NCBI GenBank assembly: GCA_017656145.1
Contig: JACDOI010000011.1
Location: 1-60,477 of the forward strand
Direction of reading: 5' to 3'
DNA from: Bacillota bacterium
GTDB lineage: Bacteria; Bacillota; Limnochordia; Limnochordales; ZCTH02-B6
Length of the DNA stretch: 60,477 bases
Shown here: in pieces, positions 51,279 through 59,439 of the stretch
Layout of the letters: every line of letters starts with the position of its first letter
Position numbering within the stretch: position 1 is the first letter of the stretch
Notes under the pieces: generated by a model
The model's database searches: none
What the model saw: only the letters and a program-made list of their open reading frames with translations
What the model was told of the DNA's origin: nothing
Translations under genes and position numbers: made by a program

Positions 51279-52489
51279 GTGTTGTGAACCGAATTCAGCT
51301 GCCGCCGGGCTGGCCGCTGCCGCCGGATGCGCCGCCCAAAAGCCGCATCCGGGTCGTAGTGGCCATGAGCGGCGGCGTGGACAGCTCGGTAGCGGCCGCC
51401 TTGCTCGTGCGGGAGGGCTTCGACGTCATCGGCATCACCATGCAGCTTTGGCCATCGGACCTGCCGCTGGGCGAGCGATCGGAGAGCGGCTGTTGCAGCC
51501 TGACGGCAGTGGAGGACGCCCGCCGGGTGGCCCACCGGCTCGGCATTCCCTACTACGTTGTCAATTTCCAAGAGCCGTTTGAAGAAGCGGTCATCGAGCG
51601 GTTTGCCGAGGAATACTTGCGGGGCCTGACGCCGAACCCGTGCCTTGTCTGTAATCAGGCGGTAAAGTTCGGCGCGCTGCTGCACAAGGCGCAGGAGCTG
51701 GATGCGGATTACGTAGCCACGGGCCACTACGCGCGGATCGGATTCGATCCGGGCCTCGGCCGCTACGTGGTCCGCAAGTCGGCCGACCCCCGCAAGGACC
51801 AGACGTACACCTTTTACGGCCAGACCCAGGAACAGCTGCGCCACACGTTGACGCCGTGCGGGGAGTACACCAAGGACGAGATCCGGCGATTGGCCCGAGA
51901 GATGGGGCTCGGCGTGGCGGCCAAACCGGACTCGCAAGAGATTTGCTTCATCCCGGACAACGACTACCGCCGGTTTCTCCGGGAGTACCGGCCTGAGGCC
52001 CAACGCCCGGGGCCCATCCTGGACATCGAAGGCCGGGTGATCGGCCAACACCGGGGTATCGCCTTCTACACTGTGGGCCAGCGGAAAGGCCTTGGCATCG
52101 CCACCGGCGAGCCCATGTACGTGGTCCGCATCGATCCCGAGCAAAACGCCTTGATCGTGGGGCGGGAATCGGACGTTTTCGGAGCTGCGCTTACGGTCCG
52201 GGACGTCAACTGGGTAAGCATCCCCGGTTTGGACGGGCCCCGCCGGGTGACTGCCAAGATCCGGTACAACGGGGTCGAAACGGGGGCCGTGATCGAACCC
52301 GTTGACGACTCCCGGGTTCTCTTGCGCTTCGACGAACCCCAGCGAGCCATCAGCCCCGGGCAGGCTGCGGTCTTTTACGACGGTGATCTGCTCTTGGGCG
52401 GCGGCATTATCGAAACCGCCCTCCGCCCGGACGGGTGGCCGGTGGGAACGACCGCGGGGCATACTAGCCTAGAGCGGATGTCCACATGA
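51275..52489 (+). CDS. mnmA: tRNA-specific 2-thiouridylase MnmA
   Basis: 404 residues from GTG 51275 overlapping the iscS stop; TTG/GTG at 51281-51284 are alternatives. Makes s2U34 in tRNA-Lys/Glu/Gln. ATP-pyrophosphatase loop MSGGVDSSVAAALL, first Cys in NPCLVCNQAVKFG, second Cys in SQEICFIPDNDYRRF, GHYAR, RKDQTYTFYG and YTVGQRKGLGI. Sulfur probably comes from the upstream desulfurase. Confidence 0.96.
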   Translation: MSVVNRIQLPPGWPLPPDAPPKSRIRVVVAMSGGVDSSVAAALLVREGFDVIGITMQLWPSDLPLGERSESGCCSLTAVEDARRVAHRLGIPYYVVNFQEPFEEAVIERFAEEYLRGLTPNPCLVCNQAVKFGALLHKAQELDADYVATGHYARIGFDPGLGRYVVRKSADPRKDQTYTFYGQTQEQLRHTLTPCGEYTKDEIRRLAREMGLGVAAKPDSQEICFIPDNDYRRFLREYRPEAQRPGPILDIEGRVIGQHRGIAFYTVGQRKGLGIATGEPMYVVRIDPEQNALIVGRESDVFGAALTVRDVNWVSIPGLDGPRRVTAKIRYNGVETGAVIEPVDDSRVLLRFDEPQRAISPGQAAVFYDGDLLLGGGIIETALRPDGWPVGTTAGHTSLERMST

Positions 52490-52512
52490 GGAGAAGGAGC
52501 TGACGGCGCACG

Positions 52513-52710
52513 ATGCGGGGATGGACATGGGGGTTCTTGGGCTTTGCCCTTGGGGCGTACATGATGGCCAGAAGCGACTATCGCACGCGGCGGATGTGGA
52601 TGCGCCGGGCCCGTCATATGGGACGCCGGCTGGAGAAAGCCGCTCGGGCCGTGCGCTCGCCCGGCATGAAGTGGATCGGCAACGCGGTCGAGTCCTTGGC
52701 CGCTCGGTAA
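52513..52710 (+). CDS. Small basic membrane-associated protein, unknown
   Basis: 65 residues from ATG with AAGGAG 13 bp upstream. Begins with one short membrane helix (WTWGFLGFALGAYMMARS) and continues as a very basic amphipathic segment (RTRRMWMRRARHMGRRLEKAARAVRS). Not recognised. It lies alone between mnmA and alaS and is followed by two strong hairpins. The composition fits a YtxH-like or DUF-type membrane peptide; no function can be given. Confidence 0.6.
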   Translation: MRGWTWGFLGFALGAYMMARSDYRTRRMWMRRARHMGRRLEKAARAVRSPGMKWIGNAVESLAAR

Positions 52711-52718
52711 AACGGCAC

Positions 52719-52738
52719 GCCCGCCGCGCGCGGCGGGC
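52719..52738. repeat. Perfect 20-bp GC palindrome
   Basis: GCCCGCCGCG followed by its exact reverse complement, 9 bp after the 65-residue gene. With the terminator 13 bp further on it makes a double hairpin. Confidence 0.8.
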
Positions 52739-52750
52739 TCGGGTTGGCCC

Positions 52751-52791
52751 GGGCGAGCGGCTCCACCAGCCGGCTCGCCCGCTTTCTGTTT
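52751..52791 (+). terminator. Intrinsic terminator before alaS
   Basis: GGGCGAGC-GGCT (52751-52762) pairs with AGCC-G-GCTCGCCC (52768-52780), loop CCACC, one bulged G, tail GCTTTCTGTTT. Confidence 0.8.
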
Positions 52792-52793
52792 GC

Positions 52794-52822
52794 TTGACAC
52801 GGTCTGGACGAGTTGCTACGAT
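52794..52822 (+). promoter_or_regulatory. Sigma-A promoter of alaS
   Basis: TTGACA (52794-52799), 17 bp, TACGAT (52817-52822), starting 2 bp after the terminator tail. The leader is about 50 nt, too short for a T-box. Confidence 0.8.
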
Positions 52823-52880
52823 TAAGTAACGATTTGTACGCCTTCTTTCTCGCAAGCCCGGACAAGGGAGGCCATCTCCT

Positions 52881-55541
52881 ATGGAGCGGTGGAGCGCGGA
52901 TCGGTTGCGCGAGGAGTTCTTGCGTTTTTTTGAGGAGAAAGGGCACAAGCGGCTGCCCAGCGCGTCGTTGGTGCCCCACGGCGACCCGACCCTGTTGCTC
53001 ACCGCGGCCGGCATGGTCCCGTTCAAGCCGTACTTTCTGGGCAAAGCGGTTCCGGAATATCCCCGGGTGACCACGTGCCAGCGATGCGTGCGCACGCCCG
53101 ACATCGACCAGGTGGGTCTCACCGACCGGCACAACACGTTCTTTGAGATGCTCGGCAACTTCTCGTTCGGCGACTACTTCAAGCGGGATGCCATCGTTTG
53201 GGCGTGGGAGTTTGTCGTTGAGCGGATGGGCATTCCCCGGGAGCGGGTGTGGGTCAGCGTCTATCACGAAGACGATGAGGCTGCAAAGATCTGGCAAGAC
53301 GAAGTCGGCATCCCGCAAGAGCGCATCGTGCGGATGGGGAAAGCGGACAACTTCTGGGAAATCGGGGTCGGACCGTGCGGCCCGTGCTCCGAAATTCACA
53401 TCGATCGGGGACTTGAGCGGGGATGCGGCCACGACGACTGCCGGCCGGGATGCCCGCGGTGCGAGCGGTTTGTGGAGATTTGGAATCTGGTCTTCATCCA
53501 GTTTTTCAAGGATGAGGAAGGCCGGTACCATCCGCTGGAGCGCAAGGGCATCGACACGGGCATGGGCCTTGAGCGGGCCGCGGCATTGCTGCAAGGCGTC
53601 GACAGCAATTTCGAAATCGACCTGGTGCGGCCGGTGCTGGACGAAGTGGCCAAAAGGGCCGGCGTCGCGTATAAGCAAAATTCGAAAGCCGATGTGTCCT
53701 TGCGGGTAATCACCGATCACATGCGGGCGGTTACGTTCCTCGTCTTTGACGGGGTTATGCCCGGCAACGAAGGGCGCGGGTACGTCTTGCGGCGGCTGCT
53801 GCGCCGGGCGGTGCGCCACGCCCGCCTTTTGGGAGTGGAAGGGCCGTTTCTGGGCGAGATCGTCGGCACGGTCGTCCGCCAGATGAAGGCCGGCTATCCG
53901 GAGCTGATCGAGCGGGAAGAGTACATCCGGAAGGTCGTCGACCTGGAAGAGCAGCGGTTCCATCAGACGCTGGACCAAGGTCTTGCTATTTTGGAACAGA
54001 TCATCCGGGATGTGGAGCGCCGGGGCGAGCGGGTGCTGGCTGGCAGCGACCTGTTTCGCCTGTACGACACGTACGGCTTTCCGCTGGAGCTGAGCCGCGA
54101 GATCGCCGCAGAGCGCGGGCTTGAGGTGGACGAGGCCGGGTTCGCGGAGGCGATGGCCGGCCAGCGGGAGCGGGCCCGCGCAGCCCGGGATGAGGACGGG
54201 TACTTGGGCCGGGACCAGAAAATGACTTCCGGGCTTGAGCACTTGCCCGGCACCGACTTTGTCGGTTATGAGCAACTGGAGACCGCCGCCCGGGTGCTGG
54301 CCATCTTGTCGGGCGGCTCACCGGTGTCCGAAGTCGGCCGGGGCCAGGACGTGGAAGTCGTCCTCGACCGTACGCCCTTCTACCCGGAAGGCGGGGGACA
54401 AGTGCCCGACACCGGCACGATCACCGGAGCCGACGGGCAACTGGAAGTCAAGGACGTGCAGCGCACCGGCGGCGGCTTGGTCATTCACCGGGGACGGATG
54501 CTCAGCGGGCGGCTGGCGGTAGGCGATGCGGTGCTGGCGTCGGTCGACGCCGAAGCGCGCCTGGCCACCCAGCGGCACCACACGGCCACGCACCTTTTGC
54601 ACGCCGCCCTGCAAGAAATTCTCGGAAGCCACGCCAACCAGGCCGGTTCGCTGGTGGCCCCAAGCCGCCTGCGCTTTGACTTCACCCACTTCGCGCCCGT
54701 GGAGCCCGAGCAGCTTGCGGCCTTGGAGCGGCGGGTCAACCAGACGATCATGGCCGACTTGCCGGTTAGCTGGACGGAGATGCCCCTCGAAGAGGCGCGG
54801 CGAATGGGCGCCAAGGCGCTGTTTGGCGAAAAGTACGGCGATGTCGTCCGCGTCGTTCGGATCGGCGACTACAGCCTGGAACTTTGCGGGGGCACCCACG
54901 TCCGGCGCAGCGGGGAGCTGGGGATGTTCAAGATCGTGGCCGAGACCGGCGTGGCGGCTGGCGTGCGGCGCATTGAGGCGGTCGCCGGCGAGCCCGCGTG
55001 GGAGTATGTGGCCGCTCAAGACCGGCTCGTGCGGGAGATGGCCGGGCGGCTGCGTACCGTCCCCCAGGAGATGCCGAAGCATTTGGACGGCGTGCTCGCC
55101 GACGTGCGACGGCTTGAGAAGGAGCGGGAATCGCTCAGGACACAGCTTTTGGCGGTTCGGGCCGAGTCGCTGGCGGCCCGGGCTGAGACGGTGGGCGGGG
55201 CCCGGGTGGTGGTGACCCGGGTGGACAACGTCGGCCCGGACGATCTGCCGGTTCTCGGCGATCAGCTGCGGGATCGATTGGGGAGCGGTGTCGTCGTCTT
55301 GGCCGCGATCGTCCAAGGGAAGGTCAACCTCTTGGCCATGGCGACCAAGGACCTGGTGGCTGAGGGCGTGCACGCCGGGCGCATCGTCCGGGAGGCGGCC
55401 GAAGCGGTCGGCGGCGGCGGCGGCGGGCAGCCTCACCTGGCCCGGGCTGGCGGCCGGAGTCCCGAGGGGCTGCCGGAGGCGCTGGAACGGGCCCGGCACG
55501 TCATCGGGGAACAACTGGCCGCAACCCGCAAAAGCGGGTAG
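52881..55541 (+). CDS. alaS: Alanyl-tRNA synthetase
   Basis: 886 residues with AAGGGAGG upstream. Catalytic domain: FLRFFEEKGHKRLPSASLVP, TTCQRCVRTPDIDQVG, FEMLGNFSFGDYFK, ERVWVSVYHEDDEA and GPCGPCSEIHID. Editing domain has HHTATHLLHAALQEILG and LCGGTHVRRSGELGMFKI with the zinc His and Cys. A C-terminal coiled coil and Gly-rich linker (VGGGGGGQPHLARAGG) lead to the C-Ala domain. Own promoter, then ireB downstream as in Bacillus. Confidence 0.97.
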   Translation: MERWSADRLREEFLRFFEEKGHKRLPSASLVPHGDPTLLLTAAGMVPFKPYFLGKAVPEYPRVTTCQRCVRTPDIDQVGLTDRHNTFFEMLGNFSFGDYFKRDAIVWAWEFVVERMGIPRERVWVSVYHEDDEAAKIWQDEVGIPQERIVRMGKADNFWEIGVGPCGPCSEIHIDRGLERGCGHDDCRPGCPRCERFVEIWNLVFIQFFKDEEGRYHPLERKGIDTGMGLERAAALLQGVDSNFEIDLVRPVLDEVAKRAGVAYKQNSKADVSLRVITDHMRAVTFLVFDGVMPGNEGRGYVLRRLLRRAVRHARLLGVEGPFLGEIVGTVVRQMKAGYPELIEREEYIRKVVDLEEQRFHQTLDQGLAILEQIIRDVERRGERVLAGSDLFRLYDTYGFPLELSREIAAERGLEVDEAGFAEAMAGQRERARAARDEDGYLGRDQKMTSGLEHLPGTDFVGYEQLETAARVLAILSGGSPVSEVGRGQDVEVVLDRTPFYPEGGGQVPDTGTITGADGQLEVKDVQRTGGGLVIHRGRMLSGRLAVGDAVLASVDAEARLATQRHHTATHLLHAALQEILGSHANQAGSLVAPSRLRFDFTHFAPVEPEQLAALERRVNQTIMADLPVSWTEMPLEEARRMGAKALFGEKYGDVVRVVRIGDYSLELCGGTHVRRSGELGMFKIVAETGVAAGVRRIEAVAGEPAWEYVAAQDRLVREMAGRLRTVPQEMPKHLDGVLADVRRLEKERESLRTQLLAVRAESLAARAETVGGARVVVTRVDNVGPDDLPVLGDQLRDRLGSGVVVLAAIVQGKVNLLAMATKDLVAEGVHAGRIVREAAEAVGGGGGGQPHLARAGGRSPEGLPEALERARHVIGEQLAATRKSG

Positions 55542-55634
55542 CTGTCGCCCGGGCCGTCCACCGCCGCGTGGAGGAATCTGGGCTCTGCCACCGAAACAAG
55601 GCGTGAGCATCCGTCGGGGAGGCTGAGGCCGTCC

Positions 55635-55901
55635 ATGGGTGAAGACATGGATCGCACCATGTTATTTCGGTTCGATCCCGACCGTCTCCCGCGCGCCGGC
55701 CGCATCCTCCGGGAAGTCTACGCGGCTTTGGAGGAAAAAGGATACGACCCGGTCAGCCAGATCGTCGGCTATCTTTTGTCCGGCGACCCCACCTACATCA
55801 CCAGCCATCGACAAGCCCGGCAGCTGGTGCGCAGCGTCGAGCGCTCCGAGCTCCTGGAGGAATTGGTGAAGGCGTATTTGTTCGAACACCGGTCGGCCTG
55901 A
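55635..55901 (+). CDS. ireB: IreB-family regulatory phosphoprotein (DUF965, YrzL)
   Basis: 88 residues. Matches the family by [43 protein letters not shown] and [22 protein letters not shown]. In Enterococcus IreB is phosphorylated by the PASTA kinase IreK on N-terminal threonines; one Thr (Thr8, in DRTMLF) is in the matching place. The alaS-ireB-yqgF order is conserved. ATG 55647 is an alternative start. Confidence 0.93.
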   Translation: MGEDMDRTMLFRFDPDRLPRAGRILREVYAALEEKGYDPVSQIVGYLLSGDPTYITSHRQARQLVRSVERSELLEELVKAYLFEHRSA

Positions 55902-56024
55902 ACGTTGGGCTGGTGCCCCAGACGGCGGGACACGTCGGAAGCATTATTCGGAATGTTTGGAATATACGCGCTGGCGAGTCGGGGGCACCAACCGCGGGCC
56001 GGTGGGAAATTTGACGGAGAAGGG

Positions 56025-56138
56025 ATGAACGTGGACGCTGTTGCGGAAGTGTATCTGATAGCGGGGGCCAACGGCGATGACGGCCTTATGCCGCGGCTTA
56101 GGGCGCCGGTGAGCTCGCCGGCGGTGACTTTGCCGTGA
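56025..56138 (+). CDS. Possible 37-residue leader peptide before yqgF
   Basis: ATG 56025 with GGAG 5 bp upstream opens a 37-codon frame (MNVDAVAEVYLIAGANGDDG and on) whose TGA overlaps the yqgF GTG as GTGA. It could be a small protein or serve translational coupling. No homologue is recognised and it could be chance. The remaining 120 bp after ireB show nothing clear. Confidence 0.25.
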   Translation: MNVDAVAEVYLIAGANGDDGLMPRLRAPVSSPAVTLP

Positions 56139-56566
56139 GGGGTCGCACGCTGGGGATCGACGTGGGCCGCCGGCGCATCGGGGTCGCGCTCACCGATGAG
56201 CTGGGCGTGACGGCTCAAGGCTTGTCGGTCCTTGCCCGCCAGGGGACAGACGCAGATGTGCAGGCGGTAGCGGATCTCGCTCGGCGGCACGGGTGCAGTT
56301 CCATTGTCGTCGGTCTTCCTCGGCGGACCGACGGCCGGCTTGGGCCCGAAGCCCAACAGGTGCAAGCCTTCGGTGCCCGCTTGGCCGAAGTCACCGGCAT
56401 GCCGGTGATATATTGGGACGAGCGGTTTTCGACGGCGGCGGCTGAGAAAGCGCTCATTGAGGCCGGGATGAGACGGGCTCGCCGGCGGGGCGTGGTGGAT
56501 CAGGTGGCAGCCAGTTTGATTTTGCAATCGTACCTGGACCGCCAGCGCGGCCCAGAAGCCCATTAG
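56135..56566 (+). CDS. yqgF: Putative pre-16S rRNA nuclease / Holliday junction resolvase-like YqgF (RuvX)
   Basis: 143 residues from GTG. RNase H-like fold with LGIDVGRRRIGVALTDELG, IVVGLPRRTDGRLG, YWDERFSTAAAEKAL and the final acidic VVDQVAASLILQSYLD. In E. coli it matures the 16S 5' end. In the conserved ireB-yqgF-DUF1292-mltG string. Confidence 0.93.
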   Translation: MRGRTLGIDVGRRRIGVALTDELGVTAQGLSVLARQGTDADVQAVADLARRHGCSSIVVGLPRRTDGRLGPEAQQVQAFGARLAEVTGMPVIYWDERFSTAAAEKALIEAGMRRARRRGVVDQVAASLILQSYLDRQRGPEAH

Positions 56567-56577
56567 GAGGGGAATCC

Positions 56578-56841
56578 GTGACAGACGACTTGCAGCGCAT
56601 CACCTTGCTCGATGAGGACGGCCAGCCCCACGAGTTTTCGGTATGGGACGCGATCGAGGTGGACGGTGAGCAATACTTGCTGCTTGTGCCCGTCGAGTCC
56701 GGAGACGACGGGGAGCAGGAGGAAGCGTACGTGTTCCGGGTTCAGGCAGCCGGTGAAGAGGGCGAGCAAGTGCTCATTCCGGTGGAGGACGACGAGGAGC
56801 TGGCCCGAGTGGCGCGGGCCCTCGAGGCGGCGGAGGACTGA
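56578..56841 (+). CDS. DUF1292 protein (YrzB-like)
   Basis: 87 residues from GTG, AGGAGGGG upstream. Very acidic: ITLLDEDGQPHEFSVWDAIEVDGEQYLLLVPVE and AYVFRVQAAGE, a small beta protein of the DUF1292 family, conserved between yqgF and mltG in Bacillota. Function unknown. Confidence 0.9.
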   Translation: MTDDLQRITLLDEDGQPHEFSVWDAIEVDGEQYLLLVPVESGDDGEQEEAYVFRVQAAGEEGEQVLIPVEDDEELARVARALEAAED

Positions 56842-56871
56842 CGCCTCGGAGGAAACGGGCCGGCCTGCGAT

Positions 56872-56901
56872 TTGCCATGTCCCGGGGAATGCCTGTATAA
56901 T
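56872..56901 (+). promoter_or_regulatory. Sigma-A promoter of mltG
   Basis: TTGCCA (56872-56877), 18 bp, TATAAT (56896-56901). Confidence 0.7.
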
Positions 56902-56930
56902 GGGGCACGAGCCTGTATAACGGGGCACGG
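56891..56930 (+). repeat. 20-bp tandem duplication containing the -10 element
   Basis: GCCTGTATAATGGGGCACGA (56891-56910) is followed at once by GCCTGTATAACGGGGCACGG (56911-56930), 18 of 20 bases identical. The second copy has TATAAC. It lies 12 bp before the mltG ATG. Confidence 0.9.
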
Positions 56931-56942
56931 GGTGGAAACGCC

Positions 56943-58034
56943 ATGCAGCAGCCGCAAGTGCCGGGAGCGCAGCCGGTTGGGCCGTTTTTCGGCCTCCCGC
57001 CGGCTCGGGGCTCGTCGGTAGCGGCGTTCGTGTGCCGCCTGGTCGCCTACGGCATCGGCGTGGCCGGACTGTTGACACTGGTCGGAGGCGTAGTGATCGG
57101 AACGATTCTCATTCCGGTCGCACCGTCCGGGGGTGCGGAGGCCGTCATCTTCACCGTCCCGGCGGGCAGCACCGCTGAGGAGATCGGCATGCGGTTGGAG
57201 GAGGCCGGCCTCATCCGGAGCGCGCGCCACTTTCAGCTCGCCAATCGGGTGCTCGGCCTTGACGAGCGGCTGCAGGCGGGCGAGTATTTGCTCAGTCCCG
57301 AGATGGATCTGTTGACCATCATCCGGCGCCTGGAGCAGGGCCAGGTCCGCACGGTCCGGGTCGTCATTCCCGAGGGCGTCAATCTCCGCCAAATCGCAGA
57401 CATTTTGGACCGCCACGGGCTGGTCAACCGGGAACGGTTCCTGGAGCTGGCCCTTGACGATTCCAAGGTGTACGGCGCCAACCGTCCCATCCGCAAGCCG
57501 GTCCCTTCCCTGGAAGGTTACCTGTTTCCCGACACGTACATCCTGACGCCGTCGATGACCGAGGAACAGATCATCCGCCGGATGGTCTCCCGGTTTCTGG
57601 AAGTGGCCGCGCCGGTCATCCGCGAGCATCCCGCGCCCTTGGGATTGGACCTTCATCAAGTGGTGACGCTGGCCTCCATCGTGGAAGCGGAGGCCCTCTA
57701 CGCGCGGGAACACCCGATCATCGCGTCCGTGTTTCTCAACCGGCTGCGGAGCGGAATGCCTCTCCAGGCCGATCCGACGGTCCAATACGTTCTGGAGGAG
57801 CGGCGCAGCCGGCTGCTTTATGCGGACCTTGAGGTCGATTCCCCGTACAATACGTACCGCTATTCGGGACTGCCGCCGGGCCCCATCTCAAGCCCGGGTC
57901 TGAGCGCGATCCGCGGGGTGCTGTCCCCGGCGGAGACGGACTATTACTTCTTCGTCGCTCGGGGGGACGGGACCCACGTCTTCACCCGCACGTTCAACGA
58001 ACACGTGCGGGCCCGCCGACAAGTCGGCCGCTGA
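56943..58034 (+). CDS. mltG: Endolytic murein transglycosylase MltG
   Basis: 363 residues. A cytoplasmic Pro-rich N-terminus, one membrane helix (LVAYGIGVAGLLTLVGGVVIGTILI), a LysM-like part (FTVPAGSTAEEIGMRLEEAGLI, VVIPEGVNLRQIADIL) and the YceG catalytic domain with LEGYLFPDTYI, LASIVEAEALYAREHPIIASVFLNRL (catalytic Glu in the EAE stretch), MPLQADPTVQYVL and YNTYRYSGLPPGPISSPG. Cuts nascent glycan strands during cell-wall growth. Confidence 0.95.
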   Translation: MQQPQVPGAQPVGPFFGLPPARGSSVAAFVCRLVAYGIGVAGLLTLVGGVVIGTILIPVAPSGGAEAVIFTVPAGSTAEEIGMRLEEAGLIRSARHFQLANRVLGLDERLQAGEYLLSPEMDLLTIIRRLEQGQVRTVRVVIPEGVNLRQIADILDRHGLVNRERFLELALDDSKVYGANRPIRKPVPSLEGYLFPDTYILTPSMTEEQIIRRMVSRFLEVAAPVIREHPAPLGLDLHQVVTLASIVEAEALYAREHPIIASVFLNRLRSGMPLQADPTVQYVLEERRSRLLYADLEVDSPYNTYRYSGLPPGPISSPGLSAIRGVLSPAETDYYFFVARGDGTHVFTRTFNEHVRARRQVGR

Positions 58035-58075
58035 ATTGCGCCCAAAAGGTACTGGCACGCCTTTCTCCGCTGCCT

Positions 58076-58083
58076 CATACACT
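58076..58083 (+). promoter_or_regulatory. Sigma-E-like -10 element before sigK
   Basis: CATACACT matches the sigma-E -10 form CATACAnT. A convincing -35 about 14 bp upstream is not seen. sigK is normally transcribed by sigma-E with SpoIIID, so the match fits expectation. Confidence 0.4.
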
Positions 58084-58084
58084 T

Positions 58085-58117
58085 CCTGAGAACGGCACAT
58101 GGCCGTATCTTCTCAGG
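58085..58117 (+). promoter_or_regulatory. Inverted repeat / hairpin over the sigK ribosome site
   Basis: CCTGAGAA (58085-58092) pairs with TTCTCAGG (58110-58117), inner CGGC (58093-58096) with GCCG (58102-58105), loop ACATG, bulge TATC. The right arm contains the AGG that begins AGGAGGTG of sigK, so as RNA it would hide part of the ribosome site; as DNA it could be an operator. Confidence 0.6.
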
Positions 58118-58130
58118 AGGTGCGTGTCCG

Positions 58131-58841
58131 TTGCTTCCCGCCCTCATGGCAGCCGTGGCGTCGGTCGTGGCGTCGCTGGCCGACGGAATGTTGTTCGTCG
58201 CGTCGTATGTCAGCAACAGCGTCTTTCCCCATCCCCTGCCGGCTCATGAGGAGGCGCGCCTTCTTGAGCAGATGGCCCAGGGCAACCGGGATGCCCGCAA
58301 CATTTTGGTCGAACGCAACTTGCGGCTTGTGGCCCACATCGTCAAAAAGTTCGACAACACCGGCGAAGACATGGACGACTTGATCTCGATCGGGACCATC
58401 GGGCTCATCAAAGCCATCAACACTTTCGATCCCAGCAAGAACACCCGCCTGGCGACGTACGCGGCCCGCTGCATCGAAAACGAGATCTTGATGCACTTGC
58501 GTTCCAGCAAAAAGACCCGCAGCGAGGTGCTCTTGCACGATCCCATCGGGTCGGATAAGGAAGGCAACGAAATCACGCTCCTGGACATCTTGGGCACCGA
58601 GCCCGACGCGGTGCTCGAACGGGTCGAGTTGCAGATCGATCAGGCGAAGCTGCGAAAAACGTTGAGCCGCCTTTCAAAGCGGGAAAAGCGCATTTTGGAG
58701 CTCCGCTACGGGCTACTGGACGGTGTGCGGCAAACGCAGCGGGAGATCTCTCGCGCTCTTGGCATCTCGCGGTCTTACGTTTCCCGCATCGAGAAGCGGG
58801 CGATCGCCAAGCTGCAACAAGAGATGTTGGCCGACGGATGA
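58131..58841 (+). CDS. sigK: RNA polymerase sporulation sigma factor sigma-K
   Basis: 236 residues from TTG 58131, 8-10 bp after AGGAGGTG. The N-terminus includes a hydrophobic pro-sequence (VASVVASLADGMLFVASYVSNSVFPHPL) as in pro-sigma-K, which is cleaved by SpoIVFB. Region 2: EEARLLEQMAQGNRDARNILVERNLRLVAHIVKKF, DLISIGTIGLIKAINTFD, TRLATYAARCIENEILMHLR. Region 4 ends in the helix-turn-helix QREISRALGISRSYVSRIEKRAIAKLQ. The gene is intact with no skin-type insertion. Marks the organism as an endospore former. Confidence 0.93.
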   Translation: MLPALMAAVASVVASLADGMLFVASYVSNSVFPHPLPAHEEARLLEQMAQGNRDARNILVERNLRLVAHIVKKFDNTGEDMDDLISIGTIGLIKAINTFDPSKNTRLATYAARCIENEILMHLRSSKKTRSEVLLHDPIGSDKEGNEITLLDILGTEPDAVLERVELQIDQAKLRKTLSRLSKREKRILELRYGLLDGVRQTQREISRALGISRSYVSRIEKRAIAKLQQEMLADG

Positions 58842-58843
58842 TG

Positions 58844-58852
58844 TGGTATAAT
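58844..58852 (+). promoter_or_regulatory. Extended -10 promoter of yqeG
   Basis: TGG-TATAAT (58844-58852) forms a perfect extended -10; no good -35. Directly after the sigK stop. Confidence 0.55.
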
Positions 58853-58890
58853 AGGGCGCAGCGTCGTCTGCCGGGGATGGAGGCACGGCC

Positions 58891-59439
58891 GTGCTGCGCC
58901 TGCTCAAACCGGATGCCTGCTACCCGTCCTTGTACGAGGTTGATCTGGATGGGCTTTCCCGCAAGGGCATCCGAGGCCTGATTCTGGATCTGGACAACAC
59001 GATCGTCGAGTACGCCAACGCGAGCGTTCCCGACCGGGCGGTGGCATGGGTTCGGGAGGCGCTGGACCGGGGATTTCGCGTCTGTATTACGTCCAACGCC
59101 GTAACCGGTCGCGTAGCGGCGTTCTCCGAAGCCCTTGGGGTGCCGGGAATCGCCAACGCGGTGAAACCTGCCAGCTGGCCGTTCCGGCGCGCCTTGAAGC
59201 TGCTCGGCACCGCACCGAGGGAGACAGCGGTCATCGGCGACCAGGTGTTCACCGACGTCCTCGGGGGAAACCGGCTGGGGATGTTCACGGTACTCGTCAA
59301 TCCGCTCAGCACCGCGGAGATGGTGACGACCCGGCTCGTGCGGCTCCTGGAGCGGCGAGCGCTGGCCTATTTGCGCCGCAAGGGGCTGTTGAGCGATGCC
59401 GACTGGCGGACGCGGGAAGGGCGGCGAGCCCATGGGTAA
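58891..59439 (+). CDS. yqeG: YqeG-family HAD IIIA phosphatase
   Basis: 182 residues from GTG. HAD motifs: I LILDLDNTIVEY, II CITSNAV, III with VKPASWPFRRALK and IV VIGDQVFTDVLGGNRLGM. In Bacillus yqeG precedes yqeH in the same order, as here; the two overlap by 8 bp. The substrate is unknown. Confidence 0.93.
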   Translation: MLRLLKPDACYPSLYEVDLDGLSRKGIRGLILDLDNTIVEYANASVPDRAVAWVREALDRGFRVCITSNAVTGRVAAFSEALGVPGIANAVKPASWPFRRALKLLGTAPRETAVIGDQVFTDVLGGNRLGMFTVLVNPLSTAEMVTTRLVRLLERRALAYLRRKGLLSDADWRTREGRRAHG

